DNA from: Edaphobacter sp. 4G125
GTDB lineage: Bacteria; Acidobacteriota; Terriglobia; Terriglobales; Acidobacteriaceae
Reading direction: 5' to 3'
NCBI RefSeq assembly: GCF_014274685.1
Contig: NZ_CP060393.1
Coordinates: forward strand, 620,001-684,000
Length of the DNA: 64,000 bases
The translations under genes were made by a program, and so were the position numbers. Of this stretch, positions 26,092 to 33,880 are shown piece after piece (positions within the stretch are counted from its first letter, which is position 1; the number at the start of each line of letters is the position of its first letter). Under the pieces are notes generated by a model that was not told where the DNA came from, searched no databases, and saw only the letters and a list, made by a program, of their open reading frames with translations.

Positions 26092-26502
26092 CTAAACGGC
26101 GGCGGGTTCTACAGGAGCTGCCTCAGCGGGGGCGGGTTCTCCACTCTCGGTCGAAGTGCTGCGCTTAACCTTCGTGTCGCGAATGGCCTTGATCTTGGAC
26201 AGACGCTTCTCTTCCTCATCGATGCGGACGGTGATGAACTTGATCACCTGTTCGGAGACGCGCAGACGGCGCTCGATTTCTCCCACCAACGCTCCGGGAG
26301 CGATGATCGTCATCAGCACATAGATACCGTCGTTGAACTTGCGCACCGTGTAGGCCAGGCGACGACGGCCCATCTTCTCGGTGGAGACAACTTCGCCGCC
26401 ACCATCGGTGACGTTCTTCTCAAAACCCTCAACCAGCTTGTCGAGGTCTGCCTCTTCCAGGTCCGGACGGACGATGTACATCACTTCATATTTACGGCTC
26501 AT
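26092..26502 (-). CDS. rpsF: 30S ribosomal protein S6
   Basis: A 136-residue protein with the S6 ferredoxin-like fold (KYEVMYIVRPDLEEADLDKLV, GGEVVSTEKMGRRRLAYTVRKFNDGIYVLM) and an Ala/Pro/Glu-rich C-terminal tail. It pairs with S18 in the 30S platform. Two adjacent hairpins lie in its leader and may be a binding site for the S6:S18 complex, as known in other bacteria. Confidence 0.98.
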   Translation of the reverse strand: MSRKYEVMYIVRPDLEEADLDKLVEGFEKNVTDGGGEVVSTEKMGRRRLAYTVRKFNDGIYVLMTIIAPGALVGEIERRLRVSEQVIKFITVRIDEEEKRLSKIKAIRDTKVKRSTSTESGEPAPAEAAPVEPAAV

Positions 26503-26518
26503 ACGTTCACTTCTTTCT

Positions 26519-26564
26519 GCGAAGTTCTGCTTCGCACCGCTCTGCGTTGATCTGCTGAGCCGGT
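26519..26564 (-). promoter_or_regulatory. Two-hairpin leader of rpsF (possible S6:S18 autoregulatory site)
   Basis: On the minus strand a hairpin pairs ACC(g)GCTC with GAGCGGT (26536-26564). It is followed directly by GCGAAG-cagaa-CTTCGC (26519-26535), ending 16 bases before the rpsF ATG. Many bacteria autoregulate rpsF through an RNA bound by S6:S18. I matched the position and a stem with a bulge, not the full consensus. Confidence 0.35.
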
Positions 26565-26583
26565 ATGGAATCTACTGCGTTTT

Positions 26584-27198
26584 CTACTTCCCGTCGCTGG
26601 AATCCTTCTCCTCACGACGGTTGAACTCATTCATCGCAGTACTGACACCCTTTGTCAGTACCGTTTCGACCGCCAGCTTCACGCGATCGAGCACTTCATC
26701 CAGCGTCGCAAGCTCCTGCTTGCGCATCGGCGTCAGCAGATAGTCCCTGCCTCCCGCCTTAACCTCTCTGCCATCCTCCAGCGCGGGCTTTCCAACCCCG
26801 ATGCGGATGCGCAGCCAATCTTCTGTTCCGAGCGCGCCCAGGATCGACTTGATCCCGTTGTGCCCATTCGCCGAACCGCGTTCCGCAATGCGGAAGCGGC
26901 CCATGGGAAAGGCCAGCTCGTCATAGATCACGATCACGTCTTGCGCGACGTTCTCAATGCCGAGTTCGTTCACCAGGGCGGCAACCGAAAGCCCGCTCAG
27001 GTTCATGAAGGTTTCGGGTTTAGCCAGCAGAACCTCTTGTCCTGCAAGCCTGGCCTTCGCCGTCAGCGCCTTTCCTCGCCGGTTGCTGACGACAACACCG
27101 CAATCCTCCGCGATGCGATCGATGGCCAGAAACCCGGCGTTATGCGGCGTGAACTGATATTCAATCCCGGGGTTCCCGAGTCCGACAATCAACTTCAC
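26584..27198 (-). CDS. pth: Peptidyl-tRNA hydrolase
   Basis: A 204-residue cytoplasmic hydrolase that frees tRNA from drop-off peptidyl-tRNA. Family residues are in place: GLGNPGIEYQFTPHNAGF with Asn9, catalytic His19 and Asn20; KPETFMNLSG near 60; VIYDELAFPMGRFRI with the Asp near 90; GSANGHNGIKSI near 110. The C-terminal 15 residues (NRREEKDSSDGK) are a charged extension. It lies just downstream of rplY on the same strand, a usual pairing. Confidence 0.97.
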   Translation of the reverse strand: MKLIVGLGNPGIEYQFTPHNAGFLAIDRIAEDCGVVVSNRRGKALTAKARLAGQEVLLAKPETFMNLSGLSVAALVNELGIENVAQDVIVIYDELAFPMGRFRIAERGSANGHNGIKSILGALGTEDWLRIRIGVGKPALEDGREVKAGGRDYLLTPMRKQELATLDEVLDRVKLAVETVLTKGVSTAMNEFNRREEKDSSDGK

Positions 27199-27246
27199 GC
27201 CGCGTTCTCCAACTCCTGCCTAGTGCTCTTCTCTAGGCTCTCGTTC

Positions 27247-27912
27247 CTACTTCTTTGCCGGAGCAGCTTCGGCAGCTTCGGTCTTGCCCTTCTTCGCGAC
27301 CTCAGGCTCAGCCGGAGCGGCCTCGGCAGACTCAGCCGGAGCCTCTTCCTTAATGATGGTGACGTGCGCAACGGTTGCGTCCTCATCGCCCAGGAACTTG
27401 ATCTTGCCCGAGTGAGGCAGGTCAGCGATACGCACAACGCCATGGAGTTCCAGGCCGGTGATGTCCACGTCGATGTGGCCCGGAATATCGCCTGGGAGGC
27501 ACTCGATTTCGACCTCGCGTAGAACATGCTCGAGGATGCCGCCCTGGTTCTTGACGCCGGTTGCTGTGCCCACAAGCTGCACCGGAACCGAGACGCGCAT
27601 GAGCTTGTCCATCGCAATACGCTTCAGGTCGATGTGGAGCAGTTTGCCCTTGATAGGCTCATGCTGCCAATCGACGATCATGGCCTTGGTCACTCCCGCG
27701 CCTTCGACGCTCAGGTCGAAGATGGTGTTGTGGCCCGACTCCGAGTGCAGAATCTTCGTAATGACCTTGGGATCGACCGTAACGGCGACGGCGTCCTTGC
27801 CTGCTCCGTAGACCACCGCGGGAATCTTGCCTGCGACACGAACGCGGCGAGCCGCATTCTTATTAAACTTGCCCTCGCGAGGAGTGGCGACGACTGCTTC
27901 AACTGCTGCCAT
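27247..27912 (-). CDS. rplY: 50S ribosomal protein L25, long Ctc form
   Basis: A 221-residue L25/Ctc protein that binds 5S rRNA. The N-terminal L25 domain (VVATPREGKFNKNAARRVRVAGKIPAVVYG) is followed by the TL5-type C-terminal beta domain (DKLMRVSVPVQLVGTATGVKNQGGILEHVLREVEIECLP) and an Ala/Glu/Lys-rich tail. The ATG at 27912 is chosen over the longer frame because AAAGGAAAG lies just upstream and the domain begins there. It lies between prs and pth, as in many bacteria. Confidence 0.96.
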   Translation of the reverse strand: MAAVEAVVATPREGKFNKNAARRVRVAGKIPAVVYGAGKDAVAVTVDPKVITKILHSESGHNTIFDLSVEGAGVTKAMIVDWQHEPIKGKLLHIDLKRIAMDKLMRVSVPVQLVGTATGVKNQGGILEHVLREVEIECLPGDIPGHIDVDITGLELHGVVRIADLPHSGKIKFLGDEDATVAHVTIIKEEAPAESAEAAPAEPEVAKKGKTEAAEAAPAKK

Positions 27913-28012
27913 ATCTACTTTCCTTTCGGGCACGAGGTTGAGCCTCGCTCCCTTCGCGGCTCTGCCGCTTGATTTGTACTTCAACTAACAACGAACAGCC
28001 AGCAACGAACAA

Positions 28013-29083
28013 CTAGTTGAAGAGCGAGCTGACGCTCGTCTCCATGTGGATACTCTCGATCGCGCGGCCCAGAAGACCGGCGATGGAAAGCACCTTAATC
28101 TTGCCCACCTTCTTCGCCTCCTCACGGAGGGGAATGGTGTTGGTCACGATAACTTCCTCCAACCGTGACTCCGCGATGCGCTCAATCGCCGGGCCCGAGA
28201 GCACCGGATGCGTGGCGCACGCATAAACCTTCTTCGCGCCCTGATCCAGCAGGGCATCGGCCGTCTTCACCAGTGTTCCGGCCGTATCGATAATGTCGTC
28301 GAGGATCAGGCAGGTCCGGCCCTTTACATCGCCGATGACGTGCATCACCTCGGTTACGTTAATGTCGGTCCGCCGCTTATCCACGATGGCCAACGGCAAA
28401 TCCAACTTCTTAGCGAAGAACCTTGCGCGTTCTACGCCGCCGGCATCGGGCGAAACCACCGTCAGGTCCGGCAGGTTCATATCCCGGAAGTAGCTCACCA
28501 GCACCGGGCTGGCGAATAGGTGGTCCACCGGAATATTGAAAAAACCTTGTATCTGCGCTGCATGCAGATCGACAAACAACGCGCGGTTTGCTCCCGCCGT
28601 TGTCAGCAGATCGGCAACCAGCTTCGACGTGATCGCCACGCGGGGACGGTCCTTGCGGTCCTGCCGGGCGTAGCCGTAGTACGGAATCACAACCGTAATC
28701 CGTCCGGCGGAGGCACGCTTCAGCGCGTCCATCATGATCAGCAGCTCTACAAGATGCTGATCCACCGGGTAGCACGTCGGCTGCACAAGAAAGACGTCCG
28801 CACCGCGAACGTTCTCGAGCAGCTGAAAGTGAACCTCTCCGTCAGAGAACCGTTGCAGGCGGGCCTCGCCTACCGGAACTCCAACGAATTTGCAGATCTC
28901 CTCGCACAGCGCGGGGTTCGACGATCCGCAAAAAATCTTCATGCGCTTATTCTCACTGGTCCGCGGAGCGCGCTTCTTTTCCGCTGACTTGGTTTGAGCC
29001 GGTCCAGGTTGGGAGCCGTTTTCTGCTTCCTCAACCTGACCACGAATAGGGGAAAGAACTGCAGTCGCGTCTTTTTCGTTCAC
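28013..29083 (-). CDS. prs: Ribose-phosphate pyrophosphokinase
   Basis: A 356-residue enzyme that makes PRPP from ribose-5-phosphate and ATP. The core starts at MKIFCGSSNPALCEEICK and carries the ATP-binding segment RQDRKDRPRVAITSKLVADLL, DLHAAQIQGFF, and the PRPP loop LILDDIIDTAGTL. It ends ...SIHMETSVSSLFN. Two internal starts compete: an ATG at 28942 gives only the core. The GTG at 29083 has a perfect GGAGG seven bases upstream and adds a 47-residue charged N-terminal extension, so I chose GTG. The frame is open to 29158. The extension is unusual for the family. The gene follows tRNA-Gln and precedes rplY. Confidence 0.93.
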   Translation of the reverse strand: MNEKDATAVLSPIRGQVEEAENGSQPGPAQTKSAEKKRAPRTSENKRMKIFCGSSNPALCEEICKFVGVPVGEARLQRFSDGEVHFQLLENVRGADVFLVQPTCYPVDQHLVELLIMMDALKRASAGRITVVIPYYGYARQDRKDRPRVAITSKLVADLLTTAGANRALFVDLHAAQIQGFFNIPVDHLFASPVLVSYFRDMNLPDLTVVSPDAGGVERARFFAKKLDLPLAIVDKRRTDINVTEVMHVIGDVKGRTCLILDDIIDTAGTLVKTADALLDQGAKKVYACATHPVLSGPAIERIAESRLEEVIVTNTIPLREEAKKVGKIKVLSIAGLLGRAIESIHMETSVSSLFN

Positions 29084-29355
29084 GATGAAACCTCCAGGCT
29101 GGTTGACCTTGAATAGTTCCTGCTGCGTTGTCCTGATGGAGCCTTGTTGCGACTCCATGTTTTATCAAAAATCCTTGTTGCGAACCCTTGAAACTTCGAA
29201 GACCGTTCTTCAAAACTCTCTGATCCTGTTGGCCGACCCGGTTCTTTCGTTCTTTCTGCGGGCCGCAGATTTCAGATCCTGTCTCAACTTCGGCGGCAGG
29301 TTGCTGCCGCAAAATCCCTCATTCAACTCTCTTCGCTTGCGAACGACCTTGTTGG

Positions 29356-29426
29356 TTGGGCGACTAGGATTCGAACCTAGACAAAGTGCGTCAAAGGCAC
29401 TTGACCTACCATTAGTCGATCGCCCA
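29356..29426 (-). tRNA. tRNA-Gln (anticodon TTG)
   Basis: A 71-base cloverleaf on the minus strand: acceptor TGGGCGA/TCGCCCA, D-arm GAC...GTC with TAATGGTAG loop, anticodon arm AGTGC-CTTTGAC-GCACT giving UUG, and T-arm CTAGG-TTCGAAT-CCTAG. Discriminator A; CCA is not encoded. It lies between ispE and prs. Confidence 0.95.
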
Positions 29427-29462
29427 GTAATTCGCTGGCCTTCGTAATCAGGCTCCGCGAGG

Positions 29463-30485
29463 TCACTCTGCAAACATTCTCGACCAGTACGTGCTTCGGG
29501 GCAAGGTCTTCGTAATCAGGGCCTTGGTCCCCGCGTCCTGGACGCGTTGTTGAGCCGCTCGTGCATCCGCTTCGGACCGGTAAAGTCCAAACAGAGCCGA
29601 ACCCGAACCCGAAAGCGCAGCGTATAACGCAGCTTTCCGGCCGGTACCCATCAATTCACGCTTGATTTCACGCAAGGAGGGATATACAGGAAAGACGACT
29701 CGTTCAAAGTCGTTTTCAACCCCGGTGCGGACAAGCGAGAGAAGGGTATTCTCCGCCAGATCATCCTGTTGACTGCCCTGAGCCTGCTCAGAGCCCCCCT
29801 GCTTGTTTCCAGGGTTCGAGCCACGGATGATACCGGAAGTGCCTGGCTCCGCATGTAACGATGCGTAAGCGAGACTCAACTCCTTAAGTCTATCGGGTTT
29901 ACTATCCTGCGTCAATTCAAGAGCATCCCAGTCGCGAAACGCCTGTGGGGTGGAAACCCCAACCTCTGGAATCGCCATGACGCAGAAAACACTTGGGATA
30001 TCAGGAAACGGATAGACCAGCTCACCCCTTCCCAGACCCAGTATCGTTCCTCCAATCAGAAACAGGGGAACGTCGGATCCCACCTCACCCGCCAGTTGCA
30101 GTCGCTCAGTTCCTGGTAGGGCTGCTCCCAACTCTCGTTCCAACCCAATCAGTGCCGCCGCCGCATTTGCACTTCCGGCGCCCATGCCACCCTGTACCGG
30201 AAGTCGCTTCTCTATATGGATAGAAACCTCGGCTGCTATATCCAACCGGCCCAGCGCTTTCTCAACCATCTTCCAGCAGGTATTCTTCGCGTCTGTAGGG
30301 ACACGCTCATCATTGGTCGTCAGAGTAATCTTTGTCTCCGCCGCGCGAGCCGCCGAGACCGTCACCAGATCATGCAGCTCCAGCGTCTGGTAGAGAGTCG
30401 TCAGCCCGTGAAAGCCATCCGGACGGACCGGTCCGATGACCAGACCCAGATTGATTTTGGAATACGAACGAACAACGGTTGGCAT
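29463..30485 (-). CDS. ispE: 4-diphosphocytidyl-2-C-methyl-D-erythritol kinase
   Basis: A 340-residue GHMP-family kinase of the non-mevalonate isoprenoid pathway; it phosphorylates CDP-methylerythritol at the 2-hydroxyl. The N-terminus YSKINLGLVIGPVRPDGFH has the catalytic Lys and Asn. The ATP loop PVQGGMGAGSANAAAALIGL is near residue 95, and GSDVPLFLIGG follows at about 140. The C-terminal motif ALSGSGSALFGL is near 290. An insertion of about 35 Gln/Gly/Ser-rich residues (around 225-250, GSNPGNKQGGSEQAQGSQQ) makes it longer than typical enzymes. It lies upstream of tRNA-Gln and prs. Confidence 0.96.
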   Translation of the reverse strand: MPTVVRSYSKINLGLVIGPVRPDGFHGLTTLYQTLELHDLVTVSAARAAETKITLTTNDERVPTDAKNTCWKMVEKALGRLDIAAEVSIHIEKRLPVQGGMGAGSANAAAALIGLERELGAALPGTERLQLAGEVGSDVPLFLIGGTILGLGRGELVYPFPDIPSVFCVMAIPEVGVSTPQAFRDWDALELTQDSKPDRLKELSLAYASLHAEPGTSGIIRGSNPGNKQGGSEQAQGSQQDDLAENTLLSLVRTGVENDFERVVFPVYPSLREIKRELMGTGRKAALYAALSGSGSALFGLYRSEADARAAQQRVQDAGTKALITKTLPRSTYWSRMFAE

Positions 30486-30497
30486 GTAGCTTCCATT

Positions 30498-31223
30498 CTA
30501 CTGACTAGGAAGCTGGCCGTTGCCGATCTCTACTGTTATCGGGCAGTGATCACTGTCGCAGCTCCACTCTTGATGCTTGCCAATCGTCACGGACATTCCT
30601 GCCGTCCATGTTTCGGGGAGAAAGATGTAGTCGAAGTGGTATGGCTTCGCAAGATGACGGTAGAGGTGGAACGTAGGAGTTTCTTCTTTGCCATGCTCGA
30701 TCCCATAGCCCGCGTGATACGCACTCACAAGGCCATATCGATCTCTTAGTTCGTCAACCATTGTGGTGTGGTTTGCCTTCTTGCGTTTTTTATCCAGGAT
30801 GGCGTTGCTGTTGAAGTCTCCAGCCATCACGATAGGGCCCGCTCCAAACCAGCTCCTTCTCCACCGCAGAGCTTTGTGGATCTGGCCAACATAACTTGCA
30901 CGGTGATTACCTCGAATCGCGCACGCCCACACTGCAATCAAGGTGAAGCTGTATTCGCCTTCGATCGAGAACGGCACGATCCATTTAGGATCAGCCCCTC
31001 TGGTCTCGACCATAGGACGCACTTTCCAGCCTTCTTTTACGAAGACCGCGATTCCTTTGTGAGGATTCTTACCGACCCAATGCCCTGCGAAGCCTTCGAA
31101 CTGCCCCGGCTCTGCCGATCGCTTCGAGCACTCCTGAATGACCGCGACATCCGGGGAATCCTCAAAGATACGCCAGGCCTTTTTGAGGAAGGCCTGCTGA
31201 CAGTTCCAGGTCACGATCTTCAT
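30498..31223 (-). CDS. Endonuclease/exonuclease/phosphatase (EEP) family protein
   Basis: A 241-residue protein of the DNase I-like fold. The family's metal and catalytic motifs are in order: VTWNCQQAF at residue 4 (Asn), VIQECSK near 29 (Glu), VMAGDFNSNAI near 140 (Asp, Asn), and SDHCPITVEI at the end (Asp, His). Members include exonuclease III, phosphatases and sphingomyelinases, and sequence alone does not separate these roles. No signal peptide, so it probably acts in the cytoplasm. It ends 12 bases upstream of ispE on the same strand. Confidence 0.88.
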   Translation of the reverse strand: MKIVTWNCQQAFLKKAWRIFEDSPDVAVIQECSKRSAEPGQFEGFAGHWVGKNPHKGIAVFVKEGWKVRPMVETRGADPKWIVPFSIEGEYSFTLIAVWACAIRGNHRASYVGQIHKALRWRRSWFGAGPIVMAGDFNSNAILDKKRKKANHTTMVDELRDRYGLVSAYHAGYGIEHGKEETPTFHLYRHLAKPYHFDYIFLPETWTAGMSVTIGKHQEWSCDSDHCPITVEIGNGQLPSQ

Positions 31224-31250
31224 GGCACAACAATTCTAGGCCCGTGCGAT

Positions 31251-32285
31251 TTAGAAGATATGGAAGTCCACCTGAACATACATCTCTACCGTTACCGGCT
31301 TTCCATTCTCCATCGCTGGTTTGAACTTGTATTGCTTCACCGCGTTCACCGCCCGCTCATCCAATCCCATTCCAATCCCCTGCACGACGCGCACATGCGA
31401 CGGTAGTCCCCGCTCATCAACCCAGAGATACACCATTACATCTCCCGAGACCTTCGCTTTCCGTGCCTCTTCTGAAAACTCCGGGTCAACCATATAGAGA
31501 ACCTCAGGTTTGCTCACCGAACCACCTACATGCCGCAAGCCTCCGCCAGTATTGCCTCCGGTTCCGTTTCCTACTCCTGGTCCATTGCCCGGGCCGATTC
31601 CTGTGCCTCGACCATCTCCCATCGAGACGCCCGGCAACGGCGAATTGGGCATGCCGACATTTGGCATGGTGTTGTCTGCAAACTTCAGGTTCTCAAGAAC
31701 AATCGTTGGCTCAATCGCAATCTTCGGCTGTTGCAGTGGAGGCTGTGATGGCGGAACGATCTGTTGATCTGCAATCTTCGGGAGGTGTCCTTTGCTGACC
31801 GGAGCCACGCCCGGCTGCCCTCCGCCTCCTCCTGTATGCTCAGCCAACTTCGCGGTGACGTGTAGCACTGGAGCCATCAATGGAGTGACAGCGGTCTTCG
31901 CAGGTTCAACTTCACGGATCTGTGCTCGTACAACAAATCCGATCAGAAAGATCGCCATCGCATGCACAGCTATCGCATACGCTGTCGAAGCATAGTCTCC
32001 TTCCGTCGTCATGCGATCCTGTACTGGAATCGGCTGTGACTCCAGCACCAACGGCGGAAGCTGACGCGGAAAAATGCGTTCTCGAACTCCATTCCATAGC
32101 GAGGTAAATAAGCCCTCGCTCGAAAGTCCGCCCGCCAGAACAAACACATCGGCTACAGGAGAAGATGCTGTCGCTGTGCGGACAGCAGAGAACACCGTTT
32201 CCTTCAAAGAGTGCGAAGGCTCAGGATTTGCACTCTCGTGCAGTACAGAGTCCAGAAGAGTTTCAAACTGGATGTCATCTCTCAT
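31251..32285 (-). CDS. TonB-like energy transducer with anti-sigma-like cytoplasmic N-terminus
   Basis: A 344-residue protein in three parts. Residues 1-100 are soluble and open with FETLLDSVLHESANPEPSHSL, wording seen in acidobacterial proteins that follow ECF sigma genes. One transmembrane helix lies at about 102-121 (YAIAVHAMAIFLIGFVVRAQ). A Pro/Gly-rich spacer (about 125-250, with a GTGIGPGNGPGVGNGTGGN run) precedes a C-terminal TonB domain (VSKPEVLYMVDPEFSEEARKAKVSGDVMVYLWV, MENGKPVTVEMYVQVDFHIF). TonB domains contact outer-membrane receptors. The ATG overlaps the sigma factor stop by four bases. A membrane-bound anti-sigma that also senses receptors through TonB is a reasonable inference; plain TonB is the alternative. 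Confidence 0.85.
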   Translation of the reverse strand: MRDDIQFETLLDSVLHESANPEPSHSLKETVFSAVRTATASSPVADVFVLAGGLSSEGLFTSLWNGVRERIFPRQLPPLVLESQPIPVQDRMTTEGDYASTAYAIAVHAMAIFLIGFVVRAQIREVEPAKTAVTPLMAPVLHVTAKLAEHTGGGGGQPGVAPVSKGHLPKIADQQIVPPSQPPLQQPKIAIEPTIVLENLKFADNTMPNVGMPNSPLPGVSMGDGRGTGIGPGNGPGVGNGTGGNTGGGLRHVGGSVSKPEVLYMVDPEFSEEARKAKVSGDVMVYLWVDERGLPSHVRVVQGIGMGLDERAVNAVKQYKFKPAMENGKPVTVEMYVQVDFHIF

Positions 32286-32845
32286 CGCTGGACCTCCTTC
32301 ATCGCCTCGAATCTCTTCTTCAATTCAGCCTTGGCGCGCATCACTCTCGTCCGCACCGTTCCCTCGGGAATCCCCATAATCTCTGCGACCTCGCTCGAGG
32401 TCATCTCTTCGATCGCGCACAGCATCAAAGTTCTTCTCAGATCCTCCGGCAAGGCATCAATCATTCGTCGCAGCAACTCTCTCTCATCGCCTCCAGCAGC
32501 CCACTCCTCCGGAGTCGCTCGAGTGGAGGCGATCTCAATTTCAGCCGCATCCTCCATCGTCCGAACCGGCGGAATCCGGTCGAGCGCAACCCGCCACACT
32601 GTCCGCGAGAGAAACGCCCTCTCATCCTCGATGCGCTGCCAGCCATTGGTGCGGTACAGCTTCAGCAACGCCTCCTGCACTGCATCCTCGGCGTCATGAG
32701 TATTGCGAAGCAGGCTGTAGGCCACGCGAAACATTCTCTTCGCGTTCCGTTCGACCAATGCGGTGAACTCCTCGGCAGCTCTCTCTTCGTTCAAAGCCGG
32801 CTGCTCCTTCTCCGCATACCGCGTCCACTCTGCTGCTACGTCCAT
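32282..32845 (-). CDS. ECF-type RNA polymerase sigma factor
   Basis: A 187-residue group 4 sigma factor. Region 2 (FTALVERNAKRMFRVAYSLLRNTHDAEDAVQEALLKLYR) and region 4 (LPEDLRRTLMLCAIEEMTSSEVAEIMGIPEGTVRTRVMRAKAELKKRF) are complete, with an acidic linker between. The frame is open to 32956, but the ATG at 32845 has AGGGG upstream and gives a typical length. It is translationally coupled to the TonB/anti-sigma-like gene, which probably controls it. Targets are unknown. Confidence 0.92.
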   Translation of the reverse strand: MDVAAEWTRYAEKEQPALNEERAAEEFTALVERNAKRMFRVAYSLLRNTHDAEDAVQEALLKLYRTNGWQRIEDERAFLSRTVWRVALDRIPPVRTMEDAAEIEIASTRATPEEWAAGGDERELLRRMIDALPEDLRRTLMLCAIEEMTSSEVAEIMGIPEGTVRTRVMRAKAELKKRFEAMKEVQR

Positions 32846-33210
32846 TGATTGCCCCTGCTCACCCTCTAAGACCGTCGCTTTCACCAAATCGTTCAAAAAT
32901 CTTTCTTGTTCGAATTGCAGAAAATCCGATGTCAAGCCTCCGCAGAGCTTGACCACACTCGCTGCGCTCTGTATGTCTCAGATATCAAACCACTTCCCAG
33001 ACAAGAAAACTCTGCTCCAAAACTGCAATTCAGGTCATCCCTTCTCCGTAAAATTAATGAAGAGGGTGGTCTCCGCATAGGTTTCCTTCCAGAAGAAGGA
33101 ACATCGCCTCGGGCATGAAATCGCTAAAGTGAGAAAGTTTCGGGCGTAGGATGGATGCGTTCCGGCAGCAGCTTTGCGATTCGGTGAATGCAGGCAAGGA
33201 GAAGTGCGTG
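32846..33210. other. Divergent intergenic region between sigma factor and cupin
   Basis: About 365 bases with no gene that I trust. The promoters of both divergent genes must lie here, but I see no clear consensus box, repeat or RNA structure. Confidence 0.4.
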
Positions 33211-33774
33211 ATGAGGCGGAGATCATTTTTGAAAGCGGCAGGGGCAACGGTTCCGACGGCACTGTTGGAGAGGTTGGCGCTCGGGCAGGGTGGGGATGGC
33301 GCTTCGAAATTGGCAGCGAGCGGTGAGGCGCATGTGGTGGGCGAAGGGCAGGATCGTTTTGGCGAGCATCATCCACTAGGCTTCACCACGATCCTGTTTC
33401 GTGTGGGAACGAAAGAGTCGGGTGGCAGCCTGTTTGCGATTGAACACAGAGGGCTGGGCAAAGGGGGGCCTCCGGAGCATGTCCATCTCTATCAGGACGA
33501 ATGGTTCTATGTGCTGGAGGGCGAGGTCCGGTTCCGGGTGGCGGGCAAGGAGACCGTGGTGAAGCCGGGCGAGAGCGTCCTGGGGCCGCGGATGGTTCCA
33601 CATTGCTTTGCAGGAACTGGCGAGAAGCCGGCAAGGATGCTGATTACGTGTACTCCTGCGGGAAAGATGGAGGAGTTCTTCCGCGCGGTAGCGGTGCCGA
33701 ACGGTCCGAAGATGGATGCTGCGCTGTTTGCGCGGTACGAGATGCAGTATGTAGGGCCGGGGATCGTAGGGTAG
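33211..33774 (+). CDS. Tat-exported cupin-domain protein
   Basis: A 187-residue protein. The ATG at 33211 has AAGGAG upstream and begins with a twin-arginine signal (MRRRSFLKAAG, then PTALLERLALG), so it is exported folded, probably with a metal. A single cupin barrel follows. Motif 1 is GGPPEHVHLYQDEWFYVLEGEVRFRVAG (His-X-His...Glu metal ligands). Motif 2 is GPRMVPHCFAGTG (third His). Cupins of this type include dioxygenases, isomerases and quercetinase-like enzymes; the substrate is not evident. It stands alone upstream of ggt. Confidence 0.85.
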   Translation: MRRRSFLKAAGATVPTALLERLALGQGGDGASKLAASGEAHVVGEGQDRFGEHHPLGFTTILFRVGTKESGGSLFAIEHRGLGKGGPPEHVHLYQDEWFYVLEGEVRFRVAGKETVVKPGESVLGPRMVPHCFAGTGEKPARMLITCTPAGKMEEFFRAVAVPNGPKMDAALFARYEMQYVGPGIVG

Positions 33775-33810
33775 TCGGGTATGTAGCCTTTGCAAAGTAG
33801 CTCTCTGGTG

Positions 33811-33863
33811 GTACGGACCTAAGCCATATCGATTGAATACTTTGCATCAAATCGGTACGGGGG
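33811..33863 (+). repeat. Repeat element shared with 53262-53312, copy A
   Basis: Contains GGACCTAAG, then GATTGAATACTTTGCATCAA and a G-rich end. The same order occurs on the minus strand at 53262-53312. An inverted repeat TGCAAAGTA/TACTTTGCA (33791-33799 with 33838-33846) overlaps it. It lies directly upstream of ggt. Confidence 0.65.
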
Positions 33864-33880
33864 AGGGGGCGATTCAGGCT

